DNA of 21,772 bases from an uncultured Acidobacteriota bacterium (GTDB lineage Bacteria > Acidobacteriota > Terriglobia > Terriglobales > Acidobacteriaceae): NCBI GenBank assembly GCA_903832475.1, contig CAILBQ010000503.1, positions 1-21,772 on the forward strand, given 5' to 3'. Shown in pieces: positions 7,729-14,948 of the stretch. The translations under genes and the position numbers were made by a program. The first letter of the stretch is position 1, and the number at the start of each line of letters is the position of its first letter. Under the pieces are notes generated by a model, which saw nothing but the letters and a program-made list of their open reading frames with translations, had not been told where the DNA came from and made no database searches.

Positions 7729-7804
7729 TTCAGATTATTCCTCTGTGGGAAAATTCCCAATCCCGTTCCATCCGGTTGCATCTGATTCGTATTGGCTGTA
7801 CTAC
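7713..7804. promoter_or_regulatory. putative divergent regulatory region with dyad and direct repeats
   Basis: Between the divergent starts at 7728 and 7827 there is a dyad TGGGAA-AA-TTCCCA (7746-7759). Two exact copies of TTGCATCTGA flank it (7713-7722 and 7776-7785). The right copy overlaps a weak promoter-like pair, TTGCAT (7776-7781) and TACTAC (7799-7804), with a 17-base spacer, facing the thioredoxin-like gene. The symmetry is seen in the sequence; operator function is inference and each element is short enough to occur by chance. Confidence 0.3.
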
Positions 7805-7826
7805 AAGAATAGAGGTTGATTTTCCC

Positions 7827-8351
7827 ATGCGGCGTTTCTTGTCTCGAAAGTTCATGCGTTTCCCTTTGACTGTGCTGGTTTTCCTGGGCATGGCAATCAA
7901 CCAGGCACCGGCTTTTTCGGCGACCCCGGATATTTACCCGGCTCCAGAACAGGCGAAGCTAGACCTGGCGGCGGCTTTGAAATCGGCAGCGGCTGGACAC
8001 AAGCGCGTCATCCTGGATTTTGGCGGGAATTGGTGCGGCGACTGCCATGTGCTGGACATCTACTTCCACGATCCGGCAAACAAGCCGATTCTGGACGCGA
8101 ATTACGTGCTGGTGCACATCAACATCGGGCACATGGACGAAAATCAGTCGATCGCCGAGCGATACCAGGTGCCGCTGGCAAAAGGTGTTCCCGCTCTCGC
8201 GGTGCTGGACGAACACGGCAAGCTGATGTACAGCCAGAAGTCCGGAGAGTTTGAAGCCATGCGTCGCATGGAGTCGAGCGCGGTGACCAGCTTCCTGATT
8301 CAGTGGAAGCCGGTCAAGCCTGGCTGCAGTGCGGTGCAGGTGAATTGCTAG
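7827..8351 (+). CDS. exported thioredoxin-like protein (CGDC active site)
   Basis: A 174-residue protein with an N-terminal signal peptide (Arg/Lys-rich start, hydrophobic FPLTVLVFLGMAI, likely cleavage at AFS-ATP near residue 31). It is followed by a thioredoxin fold with VILDFGGNWCGDCHVLD; the redox pair is Cys70/Cys73. The cis-proline region is VPALAVLD (Pro122). The fold and export place it in the periplasm as a disulfide reductase, oxidase or related redox protein; its direction cannot be told from sequence. Two further cysteines lie at the extreme C-terminus (Cys167 and the final residue Cys174), which is unusual. The start at 7827 fits the signal peptide and has GAGG about 11 bases upstream; ATG 7854 is an alternative. 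It ends four bases from the stop of the convergent gene at 8356, with no room for a terminator between them. Confidence 0.82.
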   Translation: MRRFLSRKFMRFPLTVLVFLGMAINQAPAFSATPDIYPAPEQAKLDLAAALKSAAAGHKRVILDFGGNWCGDCHVLDIYFHDPANKPILDANYVLVHINIGHMDENQSIAERYQVPLAKGVPALAVLDEHGKLMYSQKSGEFEAMRRMESSAVTSFLIQWKPVKPGCSAVQVNC

Positions 8352-8355
8352 GGCT

Positions 8356-9147
8356 TTAGGGCGCCAAAACGGTAGAGAATCCGCATGCTTTGACGTGACC
8401 GGTCACCCGTGCGCTCGACGTGACAGGCGCGACGGAAAGCAGGTGCAGATCAAGGCCCGCAAGGCTGGCCATCGCATCGATAGCGCGTCTTTCATGTAGC
8501 AGCGTTGACTGGTAGGGTATTTCGCCGATGATGATGAGCGATCCTCCCTTGTTAACGTTGGCTTTCAGATATTCCTGCTGAGGCTTGGAGATGCCGTGAA
8601 ACTGCGCCGACTTGACTCCGCTGTAGGTTAGCCGATGCAGGTTGGCGGCTGACGGGGTCAAGGGAGCGTCAGAGCCACCCAGCATGCCTTGCGTGATGGG
8701 AACCAGCCGGTGCGACGTCCACGCGGAGAGCTGGCCGCCAACTCCGAGCGAGACTTCCCACGCGTGGCTGAGGCGCCGGCCAGACTTGACCTTATGATTG
8801 GTCGCCGGGATAGAAGCGACCGGGAATGGTTTGGTCTTGCCGGTCTGCTCGAGTTCAATCGAATAGCTGTGTGCGTCCAGAAGGGAAAACACTTCGGCGG
8901 TCGGCCAGCGTTCGCAGAGGGGATTGTCCAGTTCGGCATCGGAGAATCGGACGCCGGGAAGAAATGCGGCGCCGACCGGGTGTCCGTTGCGTGGCGAGTA
9001 CACCTCTACCGAAACGATATTGCCGCGCTCGGAGGCAGGCACAAACAGCAGAGGTCCCGAGAAGATGATGTCGAGTGTGGCACCTTTGCTGGATGTCTTG
9101 GGTTTTGACTTGGTGCCGCTCTTCGCGGCAGACTTACTCCCGGCCAT
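8356..9147 (-). CDS. uncharacterised protein, third gene of sigma/CHAT operon
   Basis: A 263-residue protein I cannot assign to a family. It starts at 9147 with GAAGG about five bases upstream, overlapping the end of the CHAT gene by 14 bases; this indicates one operon and coupled translation. The first 23 residues are Lys/Ser/Ala/Thr-rich and probably disordered. The rest looks like a compact globular protein: strand-rich LDIIFSGPLLFVPASERG, then VYSPRNGHPVGAAFLPG, a middle part with NHKVKSGRRLSHAWEVSLG, and GGSLIIIGEIPYQSTLLHER followed by a helix and AGLDLHLLSVAP. No signal peptide or membrane helix is clear, so it is probably cytoplasmic. As the only other member of a CHAT protease operon it could be a substrate, effector or sensor partner; that is inference from position alone. 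Confidence 0.8.
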   Translation of the reverse strand: MAGSKSAAKSGTKSKPKTSSKGATLDIIFSGPLLFVPASERGNIVSVEVYSPRNGHPVGAAFLPGVRFSDAELDNPLCERWPTAEVFSLLDAHSYSIELEQTGKTKPFPVASIPATNHKVKSGRRLSHAWEVSLGVGGQLSAWTSHRLVPITQGMLGGSDAPLTPSAANLHRLTYSGVKSAQFHGISKPQQEYLKANVNKGGSLIIIGEIPYQSTLLHERRAIDAMASLAGLDLHLLSVAPVTSSARVTGHVKACGFSTVLAP

Positions 9148-12100
9148 GTTGCCTTCTTTCTGTTGAAATATTCTCCGTCTCGGTGACATAGTAAGCGGCC
9201 CAGTAATACGGAGAGTTATCGTGGGATTGCATGGATTGTAACTTTCTTGCGTCGGAAAGTGCTACGGAAACACTCTTTCCTCGAGCCAGGTTGCCGTAAA
9301 AGGTATCCATAAAGGGAACAGCCGCGCTAGAATCAATCTGCCATCGGGTTGCGACGACATCCGGCACGCCCAGAGCTCCCAGGGTTTCGACAATATCCTG
9401 TGCCGGAGAATTCCAGGAAGCGTCGTGCCGGCCGGTGGCGCAGGCAGACAACACGGCGAGCTTGCAGGAGAGCGGCGGATGGCGGCGAAGGAAGGCTCCA
9501 TCGATCCAGGGCGCTCGATCGTTCGAAGACGCGGAGGCCAGCAACAACTCTGTGCCCTTTCGGTTTTGGACTGCGTGGCCTGCGAAGTGGAGCATGCTGG
9601 CGGAGTCGAGGGCTTGCGCTACCTGGTAAGCGGTAGCATGCTTCCCGACAAGCAGTTCGGGTGCGTGTGCATATCGACTTACAGTCCTGGCTTCTTCCAT
9701 CGCTTCGGGAAGCGGCGGTTCTCCCGCCTGCGCGACGGATGCCCCGATGATGAGTTCTTTCTCACCTTCATTTCCATAGTGAGTTTGAGCATGGGGAACC
9801 GCGAGGATCGAGCGAAGCTCAGCGATGGGATAAGCCAATCCGAGGGGTCCCTTCGGCGTGGGAATTACGGGCCAGGGAAGATTTTGCAAAGTTGGATCGG
9901 ACTCAAGTAAGAGGCTGGTTTCACCGTTTGCCGATCCGGCGGGTAGTTCCGGCAGCAAAATATCGCTTACCAGGCTTCCCAGTTGTTCGACATACGAGAG
10001 AGAGGAATGCGGTGAGTTGACCGAGCGTTGCAGGTTTGCCACGGCAGCCATGAGTTCCTGACGGCGGCATGCCTTCTGGGTCCATTGAATGCCCGTTCCG
10101 TCCATACGATAGATCAGTACCCGGTCCAGCAAAACAATCTGGCCCACCACAACGTTTGATCCCAGTTGCCTTTGTAGGCCCAGCAGGCGTTCCCGGTCAC
10201 AATCCAGGTTGGTTCTCGAGCATTTGTCGCTGGCCAAACCTCGAGAACGGAGCCGGAAATGCTCCCAAAGCGCCAGAATCGTGTCTGCCGGCCGGCCTTG
10301 GGCGAGCCAAGTTGCGGCCAGCTCGGCGTAAAGGTCGTGATCGAGCTGAGCATAAGATGCTGCCTGTGCGGCGTCGGCGCCGGATGGGCTGCTCCCTTCA
10401 TTTCTGAGAATCTGCGTTTCAAGGATTCTCGCCGCGCTTTCCAGATCCCCCTGGTCGAGAGCGAGCAGACCCTGGGCGCCAGCGAAAGTGTGTAATCCCC
10501 AGTTATCGGAGTAGGAACCCATCTCCTTGCCGACACGTTGCAGGTATTTTTGAGCTCCGGCGAAATTCCCGTTCTCCAACATCGTGTCTGCGAGGAAAAT
10601 GTGGCCTTCGCTAAGCAAGGACGAAGCCGAGCGCAGGGACTGCGATGCTGCCATTTGAGATTCAGTGAGCGCAAGCAGGCGCTCGGACTCTCGGATGTTG
10701 CCAATCTTCAGTTCGGAACGGCTCAGACTCACCTGATAGATGATTTCGATCAGCGGGTTTCCCGCGACATGAAACCAGGCCAGACTTTCACGCTGTGCCA
10801 AGTCCTGCATGTAGATTCGGGGTGAATCGTTCTCCGCTTCCTCGATTCCGGGAAGGGTATTGGCAATCCGAATGGCGGGAGCGTCCATCGCGACCAGCTT
10901 GAGAAACTCTTCGAGCGTAGCCTGTTCCGCGCCCTCAACATCCCCGCTGTTCTGCATGTCGTCGACTTCTCGCATGCGGGCTCGGGAAATGAGATATGGG
11001 TAGTGCCCGGCTACAGCTACTTTCATGGCTTGCGCGACCATGGACTGACCTTCAGGGCGAGTGACGGCGGTATCGTCGCAGACCTTTTCGGTCATTGCTG
11101 CAACGGAGTTCATCCATACGTAACGGCTCAAGGCGTCTTCGCCCGGCAGGTCTCGGCGCAGTGCCTGCGAGAAGGTACGGCAGTCTTTAAAGTCCACCGA
11201 TCGCTGCAGGGCAAACATGTATTCGATTGCGGATCGCAATTCGCCGACGCGGGCCGCGGTCGCCATGCTGGGCAGGTATGGCTGAGAACTGCGCAGATCG
11301 TGAAAAAGTTCTTTTGCCTTGAGGGACAGGGTTGCGCCGGTGGGAGGAAGACCGGTCTGGTCTTCACGCGTAGCCTGGGCAAGCGCCTGCATAGCCTCGG
11401 CATATTTTGAGGTCGCGGCGAAAGGAAGGGAGTTGAGATTGGGAAGGAGGAGGTCGGAGAGCCAAAAGTCGTGATGTTGCTGTTCGAGAGAGACGGCCAA
11501 AGCTTTCAAGAGCCTTCGGGCCGCACTGCAGGAAGCGGGGCAGAGGTCAATGCCGGGAGGTGAACCACGCGGCCAGGGGAGACCTTTCGTAGCGGGTATG
11601 ACAGGAAAGGCTAAGGGGATCAGCTTGTCCAACTCCATCGAGCTCAATTCTTCATCCCAGGCGGCGAGCTTGTGCGGATCTCTGGCCAGCCCGTCCATGG
11701 TTTGGGGGGTTGCGAGCATCTGGAGAAGCCGACTTTGGTGGCTCTTGAGGCGATTGAGCGTCTGCTCCAAGGCGCCCAGCTTGCGCTTTCCTTCGGACCG
11801 CCACTTCTCATCGCGCTCGACGGTGATGTAGCGATTCCAGACTTCAACGGCATTCATCATCTGACCGCGATCTTCCATGACAATGGCTTCGTTGAACAGG
11901 ATGACCGGATCAGTTGGGGCCATTGTGTCGGCGCGTCGCAGGTAGTCGAGAGCCGTTGAGCGGTCGATTTCGCTTCCGGAAACCAAGCCCCGCTGGTAAT
12001 AGGCGGTAGCTCCGTCGGTGAGAAGCTCTGCAGTCACGGGGCCAACCGCTATCAGCCGGTCCAATACTTCGATGGCCGAGTCGTAGTGTTCCTCGAGCAG

Positions 12101-12802
12101 GTCGGCGCGTGCCTGCAGATCAAGCCAGCGGCTGCTTTGCGGATTGCGTTCCAATTCCCGAGCGACCTTGGCCCGGGCTTCGAGGAGGGGCGAAGATTCC
12201 TGATCGTCGGCCACGCCGCGAGTGTGCGCACCAGCGACGACATTGGAGAAGCCAGCGTCGGGAATGCGAAGTTCCAGGGTTCGCGAGCGCGTGTAGGCCA
12301 TGGCGAGTTGATGTTCGGGTGTGTTTCGCTGCGTCTGCCATACCAGGAAAGATCCCACAGCTGCCAAGCCAGCAGCAATTCCGCCAGCCATGATCCAGAC
12401 CTTGCGTGGTCGCAATGCGGGGAGAACGGCAATACGGCGTGCGGGAGTTTCGGCGAGCTGGCGCGCCAGGCCTCGCTGCCACTCTTGTTGTGCGGCAAGT
12501 TCGGCGATGGCCTCGGTCTCCTGCTGGCTGGGATTGCCCTCCAGAGCCGTCAAATTGGCCGCTAGCAGTTGGCCGCAGCGTTCGCACTCCGCAGCGTGCG
12601 AGATCAAGACCTCGGCGTCAGGCCCAGGCACAAACCCCATGGTGAGGTGTATATAGTCCTCGGATCGTGGACATTCCGCTCCACCTTCGTCCTGTGCCTG
12701 GCGGAGAGAAAATGCCGATTGGCGAGACGCAGCAGGCACCAGGAAGCGAAGGAGCGCCTCATCCGAATATAAATTCGTCTTGTCGTTTTCGTTTGAATTC
12801 AT
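9134..12802 (-). CDS. anti-sigma zinc finger - TM - TPR-like - CHAT protease fusion protein
   Basis: A 1222-residue multidomain protein. An N-terminal zinc-binding anti-sigma-type domain has Cys44 and the classic H-x3-C-x2-C triad (His69, Cys73, Cys76 in HAAECERC). A basic stretch (RPRK, 131-134) precedes one membrane helix at about 136-156. Residues about 160-880 are helical with TPR-like repeats (for example LLEEHYDSAIEVLDRLIAVG and FLADTMLENGNFAGAQKYLQ). A CHAT (caspase HetF associated with TPRs) domain occupies about 885-1210, with both catalytic residues present: His1076 in LHFAGHA and Cys1121 in LSACATG; I checked both codons. Its ATG overlaps the sigma factor stop by four bases (ATGA). 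A membrane-bound anti-sigma factor whose sensory part is a caspase-like protease is the simplest reading. What triggers it and what it cuts are unknown. Charge distribution predicts the zinc finger inside and the protease outside, which is odd for CHAT. Confidence 0.9.
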   Translation of the reverse strand: MNSNENDKTNLYSDEALLRFLVPAASRQSAFSLRQAQDEGGAECPRSEDYIHLTMGFVPGPDAEVLISHAAECERCGQLLAANLTALEGNPSQQETEAIAELAAQQEWQRGLARQLAETPARRIAVLPALRPRKVWIMAGGIAAGLAAVGSFLVWQTQRNTPEHQLAMAYTRSRTLELRIPDAGFSNVVAGAHTRGVADDQESSPLLEARAKVARELERNPQSSRWLDLQARADLLEEHYDSAIEVLDRLIAVGPVTAELLTDGATAYYQRGLVSGSEIDRSTALDYLRRADTMAPTDPVILFNEAIVMEDRGQMMNAVEVWNRYITVERDEKWRSEGKRKLGALEQTLNRLKSHQSRLLQMLATPQTMDGLARDPHKLAAWDEELSSMELDKLIPLAFPVIPATKGLPWPRGSPPGIDLCPASCSAARRLLKALAVSLEQQHHDFWLSDLLLPNLNSLPFAATSKYAEAMQALAQATREDQTGLPPTGATLSLKAKELFHDLRSSQPYLPSMATAARVGELRSAIEYMFALQRSVDFKDCRTFSQALRRDLPGEDALSRYVWMNSVAAMTEKVCDDTAVTRPEGQSMVAQAMKVAVAGHYPYLISRARMREVDDMQNSGDVEGAEQATLEEFLKLVAMDAPAIRIANTLPGIEEAENDSPRIYMQDLAQRESLAWFHVAGNPLIEIIYQVSLSRSELKIGNIRESERLLALTESQMAASQSLRSASSLLSEGHIFLADTMLENGNFAGAQKYLQRVGKEMGSYSDNWGLHTFAGAQGLLALDQGDLESAARILETQILRNEGSSPSGADAAQAASYAQLDHDLYAELAATWLAQGRPADTILALWEHFRLRSRGLASDKCSRTNLDCDRERLLGLQRQLGSNVVVGQIVLLDRVLIYRMDGTGIQWTQKACRRQELMAAVANLQRSVNSPHSSLSYVEQLGSLVSDILLPELPAGSANGETSLLLESDPTLQNLPWPVIPTPKGPLGLAYPIAELRSILAVPHAQTHYGNEGEKELIIGASVAQAGEPPLPEAMEEARTVSRYAHAPELLVGKHATAYQVAQALDSASMLHFAGHAVQNRKGTELLLASASSNDRAPWIDGAFLRRHPPLSCKLAVLSACATGRHDASWNSPAQDIVETLGALGVPDVVATRWQIDSSAAVPFMDTFYGNLARGKSVSVALSDARKLQSMQSHDNSPYYWAAYYVTETENISTERRQHGRE
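12679..12706. repeat. short imperfect palindrome inside the CHAT gene N-terminus
   Basis: CTCCACC and GGCGGAG, 14 bases apart, form a seven-pair stem with one wobble pair when read as mRNA. The site encodes the SLRQAQDEGG stretch (about residues 32-41) lying between the start and the zinc finger. Its composition recalls short dispersed palindromes that insert in frame in some genomes; only one copy was noticed in this window, so this is tentative. Confidence 0.25.
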
Positions 12803-13512
12803 TGGCGCTTCATACTGTCTATCGCAACAACGGCAGGAAATCCTTTTCTTACGGCCTCATTTGGCAATTTTTTTGGGGGAAGTGGAGCAGAAGGCTTCCC
12901 GTTGAGGATCGTTTCTCGCAAAAGCCGCGTGAGCCGGGCGATGGCGCTTTCCACTCCTTTGGCCGACAAACCGATAGCGGGAATGCGGGAAATGGCTTCG
13001 GAGGTCAGGCCTTGGCGGTAGTACAACCAGAACAAATTGCGGTCGCGAACGCTCACCTGGTCGCGTCGCAGCAGGAGCATCCGATCCAGCTGCGCAATCA
13101 GCGCGGGCCGCTCGACGGCTTCGACAGCGCGACTGTCGGCGATGTCTTCCGAGGAGATGCGCGGTTCCAGGGACTGAGTGGGATTGGAGCCGCCGCGCTT
13201 GATTGCACGGTTGCGGCGGAAATAGTCCGTCCCCACGGATGCGGTGATCACCCGGATCAATTTGAGGAAGGAGTCATCGCCTCGATCCTGAAAGTCGCGA
13301 AGGATGCGTCGATCCTCTTCGCAAAGTTTCAGTAAAGTTTCCTGAATGATTTCCCGGACCGTATTCAGGTCCGCCTCACCCCAGACGATACTCACACGAC
13401 GAGCGGCGGAAGCGACCACCGGCATTACCAAGGCGACAAACTGTTCCCATTCCGGTGCGTCCTTGGAATAGGCGCAGGTGCGAGCCAGCCGGGTTGCTCG
13501 GTCAAGGGACAT
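12799..13512 (-). CDS. ECF-type RNA polymerase sigma factor
   Basis: A 237-residue sigma-70 family protein. Region 2 spans about residues 21-102, with VREIIQETLLKLCEED (52-67) matching the core-binding helix 2.2 pattern and FLKLIRVITASVGTDYFRRN (82-101) matching region 2.3/2.4, which reads the -10 box. Region 4 spans about 135-200: RDRNLFWLYYRQGLTSEAIS then a helix-turn-helix (GLSAKGVESAIARLTRLLRE), which reads the -35 box. There are no regions 1 or 3, as in extracytoplasmic-function sigma factors. A tail of about 37 residues (201-237, Pro/Lys-rich) extends past the usual end. The stop overlaps the start of the zinc-finger/CHAT gene by four bases, the usual arrangement of a sigma factor with its cognate anti-sigma factor. 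Its regulon cannot be read here; many ECF factors activate their own operon. Confidence 0.92.
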   Translation of the reverse strand: MSLDRATRLARTCAYSKDAPEWEQFVALVMPVVASAARRVSIVWGEADLNTVREIIQETLLKLCEEDRRILRDFQDRGDDSFLKLIRVITASVGTDYFRRNRAIKRGGSNPTQSLEPRISSEDIADSRAVEAVERPALIAQLDRMLLLRRDQVSVRDRNLFWLYYRQGLTSEAISRIPAIGLSAKGVESAIARLTRLLRETILNGKPSAPLPPKKLPNEAVRKGFPAVVAIDSMKRQ

Positions 13513-13793
13513 GTCGATGCAACCAAGTCTAACTCAGACAAATTGTATTAGGGCCACGGACTTTCGCGATGAGGAAGATTACGGTCCGGAGAAGTTACTA
13601 CTCCAGCGGAACCATCGCTGTGCTACTATCCGGCGTATCCGGCCCATCGCAACTCCCAGGCGCCTATGGCTCACCAATTGGGCTGCGGCGGTGCATGCGA
13701 GCAAACGATACTGTAGGTCGGCAGGTCGAACCAGCTTGGGAACGTTCGAAGGGCAGTCCCGGCTCCGGACGTCCTTCAGCATGAGGAGGAAAC
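13513..13793. other. divergent intergenic region, sigma/CHAT operon versus membrane/MoxR cluster
   Basis: These 281 bases separate the leftward sigma-factor operon from the rightward membrane-protein and MoxR cluster, so promoters for both are expected here. A strong ribosome-binding site for the rightward gene (GAGGAGG, 13782-13788) is visible. A GGAAC element near 13609 resembles the -35 half of an ECF promoter on the plus strand, but no -10 partner at the usual spacing was found. No RNA gene or conserved reading frame was recognised. Confidence 0.4.
13542..13547 (-). promoter_or_regulatory. possible -10 box of the sigma/CHAT operon
   Basis: TACAAT on the minus strand matches the housekeeping -10 consensus at five of six positions and lies 30 bases before the sigma factor ATG. 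No good -35 box lies 16-18 bases further upstream, so the call is weak. Confidence 0.3.
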
Positions 13794-14948
13794 ATGGCTG
13801 CCGCGTCGCCGCCGCTGACCCTGGGAGAAATCCTGGATCGAACCGTGCAGCTTTACCGGCGGAATTTCCTGCTGCTGGCTGGAATTGCGACACCGGCTGC
13901 GGCCTTGACGGTCCTGATCTCGGGCAGCGTCGTGCTCTTGTTTTCGCATCAGCTCTTTTCTCTGGGAGAGCTCGGACAGAGTGGTAAGGACACAACTCAG
14001 GCGGCCTCAGAAGCTGGATTGCTGATCGGCTTCGGGATGATCGTCTTCGTCCTGATCGGGTTGCCGCTCTTGCTTATCGTGTTTTCGATGTGCTTCAGTG
14101 CCTTAAATTATGCTTCCTTCCATCTAAACCAAGGCGGAAAAGTCACGATTCGTGAGTCATATAAGTACAGTTTTGCCCACTTCTGGAGGCACGTCGGCAT
14201 TCTTTTCTTACAGTCCCTTTTTGCCGGGATTGTTCCTTATTTTGTCTTCGGCGCGATCGTCATGATCGGTGCAGTCCTGGCGGCTCTGGCGTCGAGGTCA
14301 GGATCTGGACAGTCGCTGGCCGCATTGTTCGTCCTGCTTTTCATCGTTCTCATCGTTGCGCTCATGGTGGCCTGCGTCCTGATCTGGCTGCGTTTGGCCT
14401 TGGCCTATCCGGCCAGTGTGGGCGAAAACAAAAAAGCCTGGGATTCGCTCAAGCGCAGCAATCAACTAACCAGTGGATCGCGCGGACGAATTTTTGTTAT
14501 GTTCCTGCTGGTATGGCTGCTCAGCATCGTGCTGGCGGCAGCGCTGGCTATCCCGGTGGATATCGTGATTGCCCTGGTGATGCACACGTCCCTTACCAGC
14601 GGGCATCCGCCTGTCCTGTTTTTCACCGTCATCCAGGCAGCGAACCTGCTGGCCGGATTCCTGGTGAGAATCTTTGTCATGCCGATTTACGCGGTCGCGC
14701 TGCTGCTGTTTTATAACGATCAGCGCACCCGGCTTGAGGGCTATGACATTGAGCAATTGATGAGCCGGGCGGGATGGGGAGAGTTGCCCCCTCTGCTTGT
14801 GGGGAGCCAAACCAGCGTCGATTTTGCGCCAGCGCCGGAGCCTGCGGTCTATAGCGGTCCCGAAACGGTTTATCCCGCTGCACCTGCCGGGAACTCGGTC
14901 GGGTCGCCGCCGTCGACTGAGCCCCATGCGGAAGGATCCGGCGCGTGA
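13794..14948 (+). CDS. polytopic membrane protein, GPDPase-membrane-domain-like
   Basis: A 384-residue integral membrane protein. The N-terminal motif LTLGEILDRTVQLYRRNF (9-26) is the hallmark of a broad family often annotated as glycerophosphoryl diester phosphodiesterase membrane domain; the catalytic phosphodiesterase domain is absent. Six hydrophobic segments follow, near residues 27-50, 75-105, 140-165, 178-208, 237-265 and 275-305. The C-terminal 60 residues are Pro/Ala/Ser-rich and probably cytoplasmic and disordered. The ATG has an excellent ribosome-binding site (GAGGAGG, five bases away), one of the strongest in the window. Its stop overlaps the next gene's GTG by four bases, so it belongs to the DUF4129/DUF4350/MoxR operon and is probably its first gene. 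A role in membrane-complex assembly or lipid interaction is inference; nothing in the sequence shows enzymatic activity. Confidence 0.82.
   Translation: MAAASPPLTLGEILDRTVQLYRRNFLLLAGIATPAAALTVLISGSVVLLFSHQLFSLGELGQSGKDTTQAASEAGLLIGFGMIVFVLIGLPLLLIVFSMCFSALNYASFHLNQGGKVTIRESYKYSFAHFWRHVGILFLQSLFAGIVPYFVFGAIVMIGAVLAALASRSGSGQSLAALFVLLFIVLIVALMVACVLIWLRLALAYPASVGENKKAWDSLKRSNQLTSGSRGRIFVMFLLVWLLSIVLAAALAIPVDIVIALVMHTSLTSGHPPVLFFTVIQAANLLAGFLVRIFVMPIYAVALLLFYNDQRTRLEGYDIEQLMSRAGWGELPPLLVGSQTSVDFAPAPEPAVYSGPETVYPAAPAGNSVGSPPSTEPHAEGSGA

Noticed and set aside
8356..13512. Mobile defence island around the CHAT operon
   Set aside because: No integrase, transposase, tRNA, direct-repeat boundary or clear shift in base composition was seen; the neighbours look like ordinary chromosomal genes.
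13609..13640. ECF-type promoter (GGAAC element) upstream of the rightward membrane-protein gene
   Set aside because: The only -10-like CGTA lies about 20 bases after the -35-like element, longer than the usual 15-17 base spacer.
13569..13784. Possible small gene in the sigma/membrane-protein intergenic region
   Set aside because: The 71-residue translation (rich in Ser, Gly and Arg) has no ribosome-binding site or recognisable pattern; promoter DNA is more likely.
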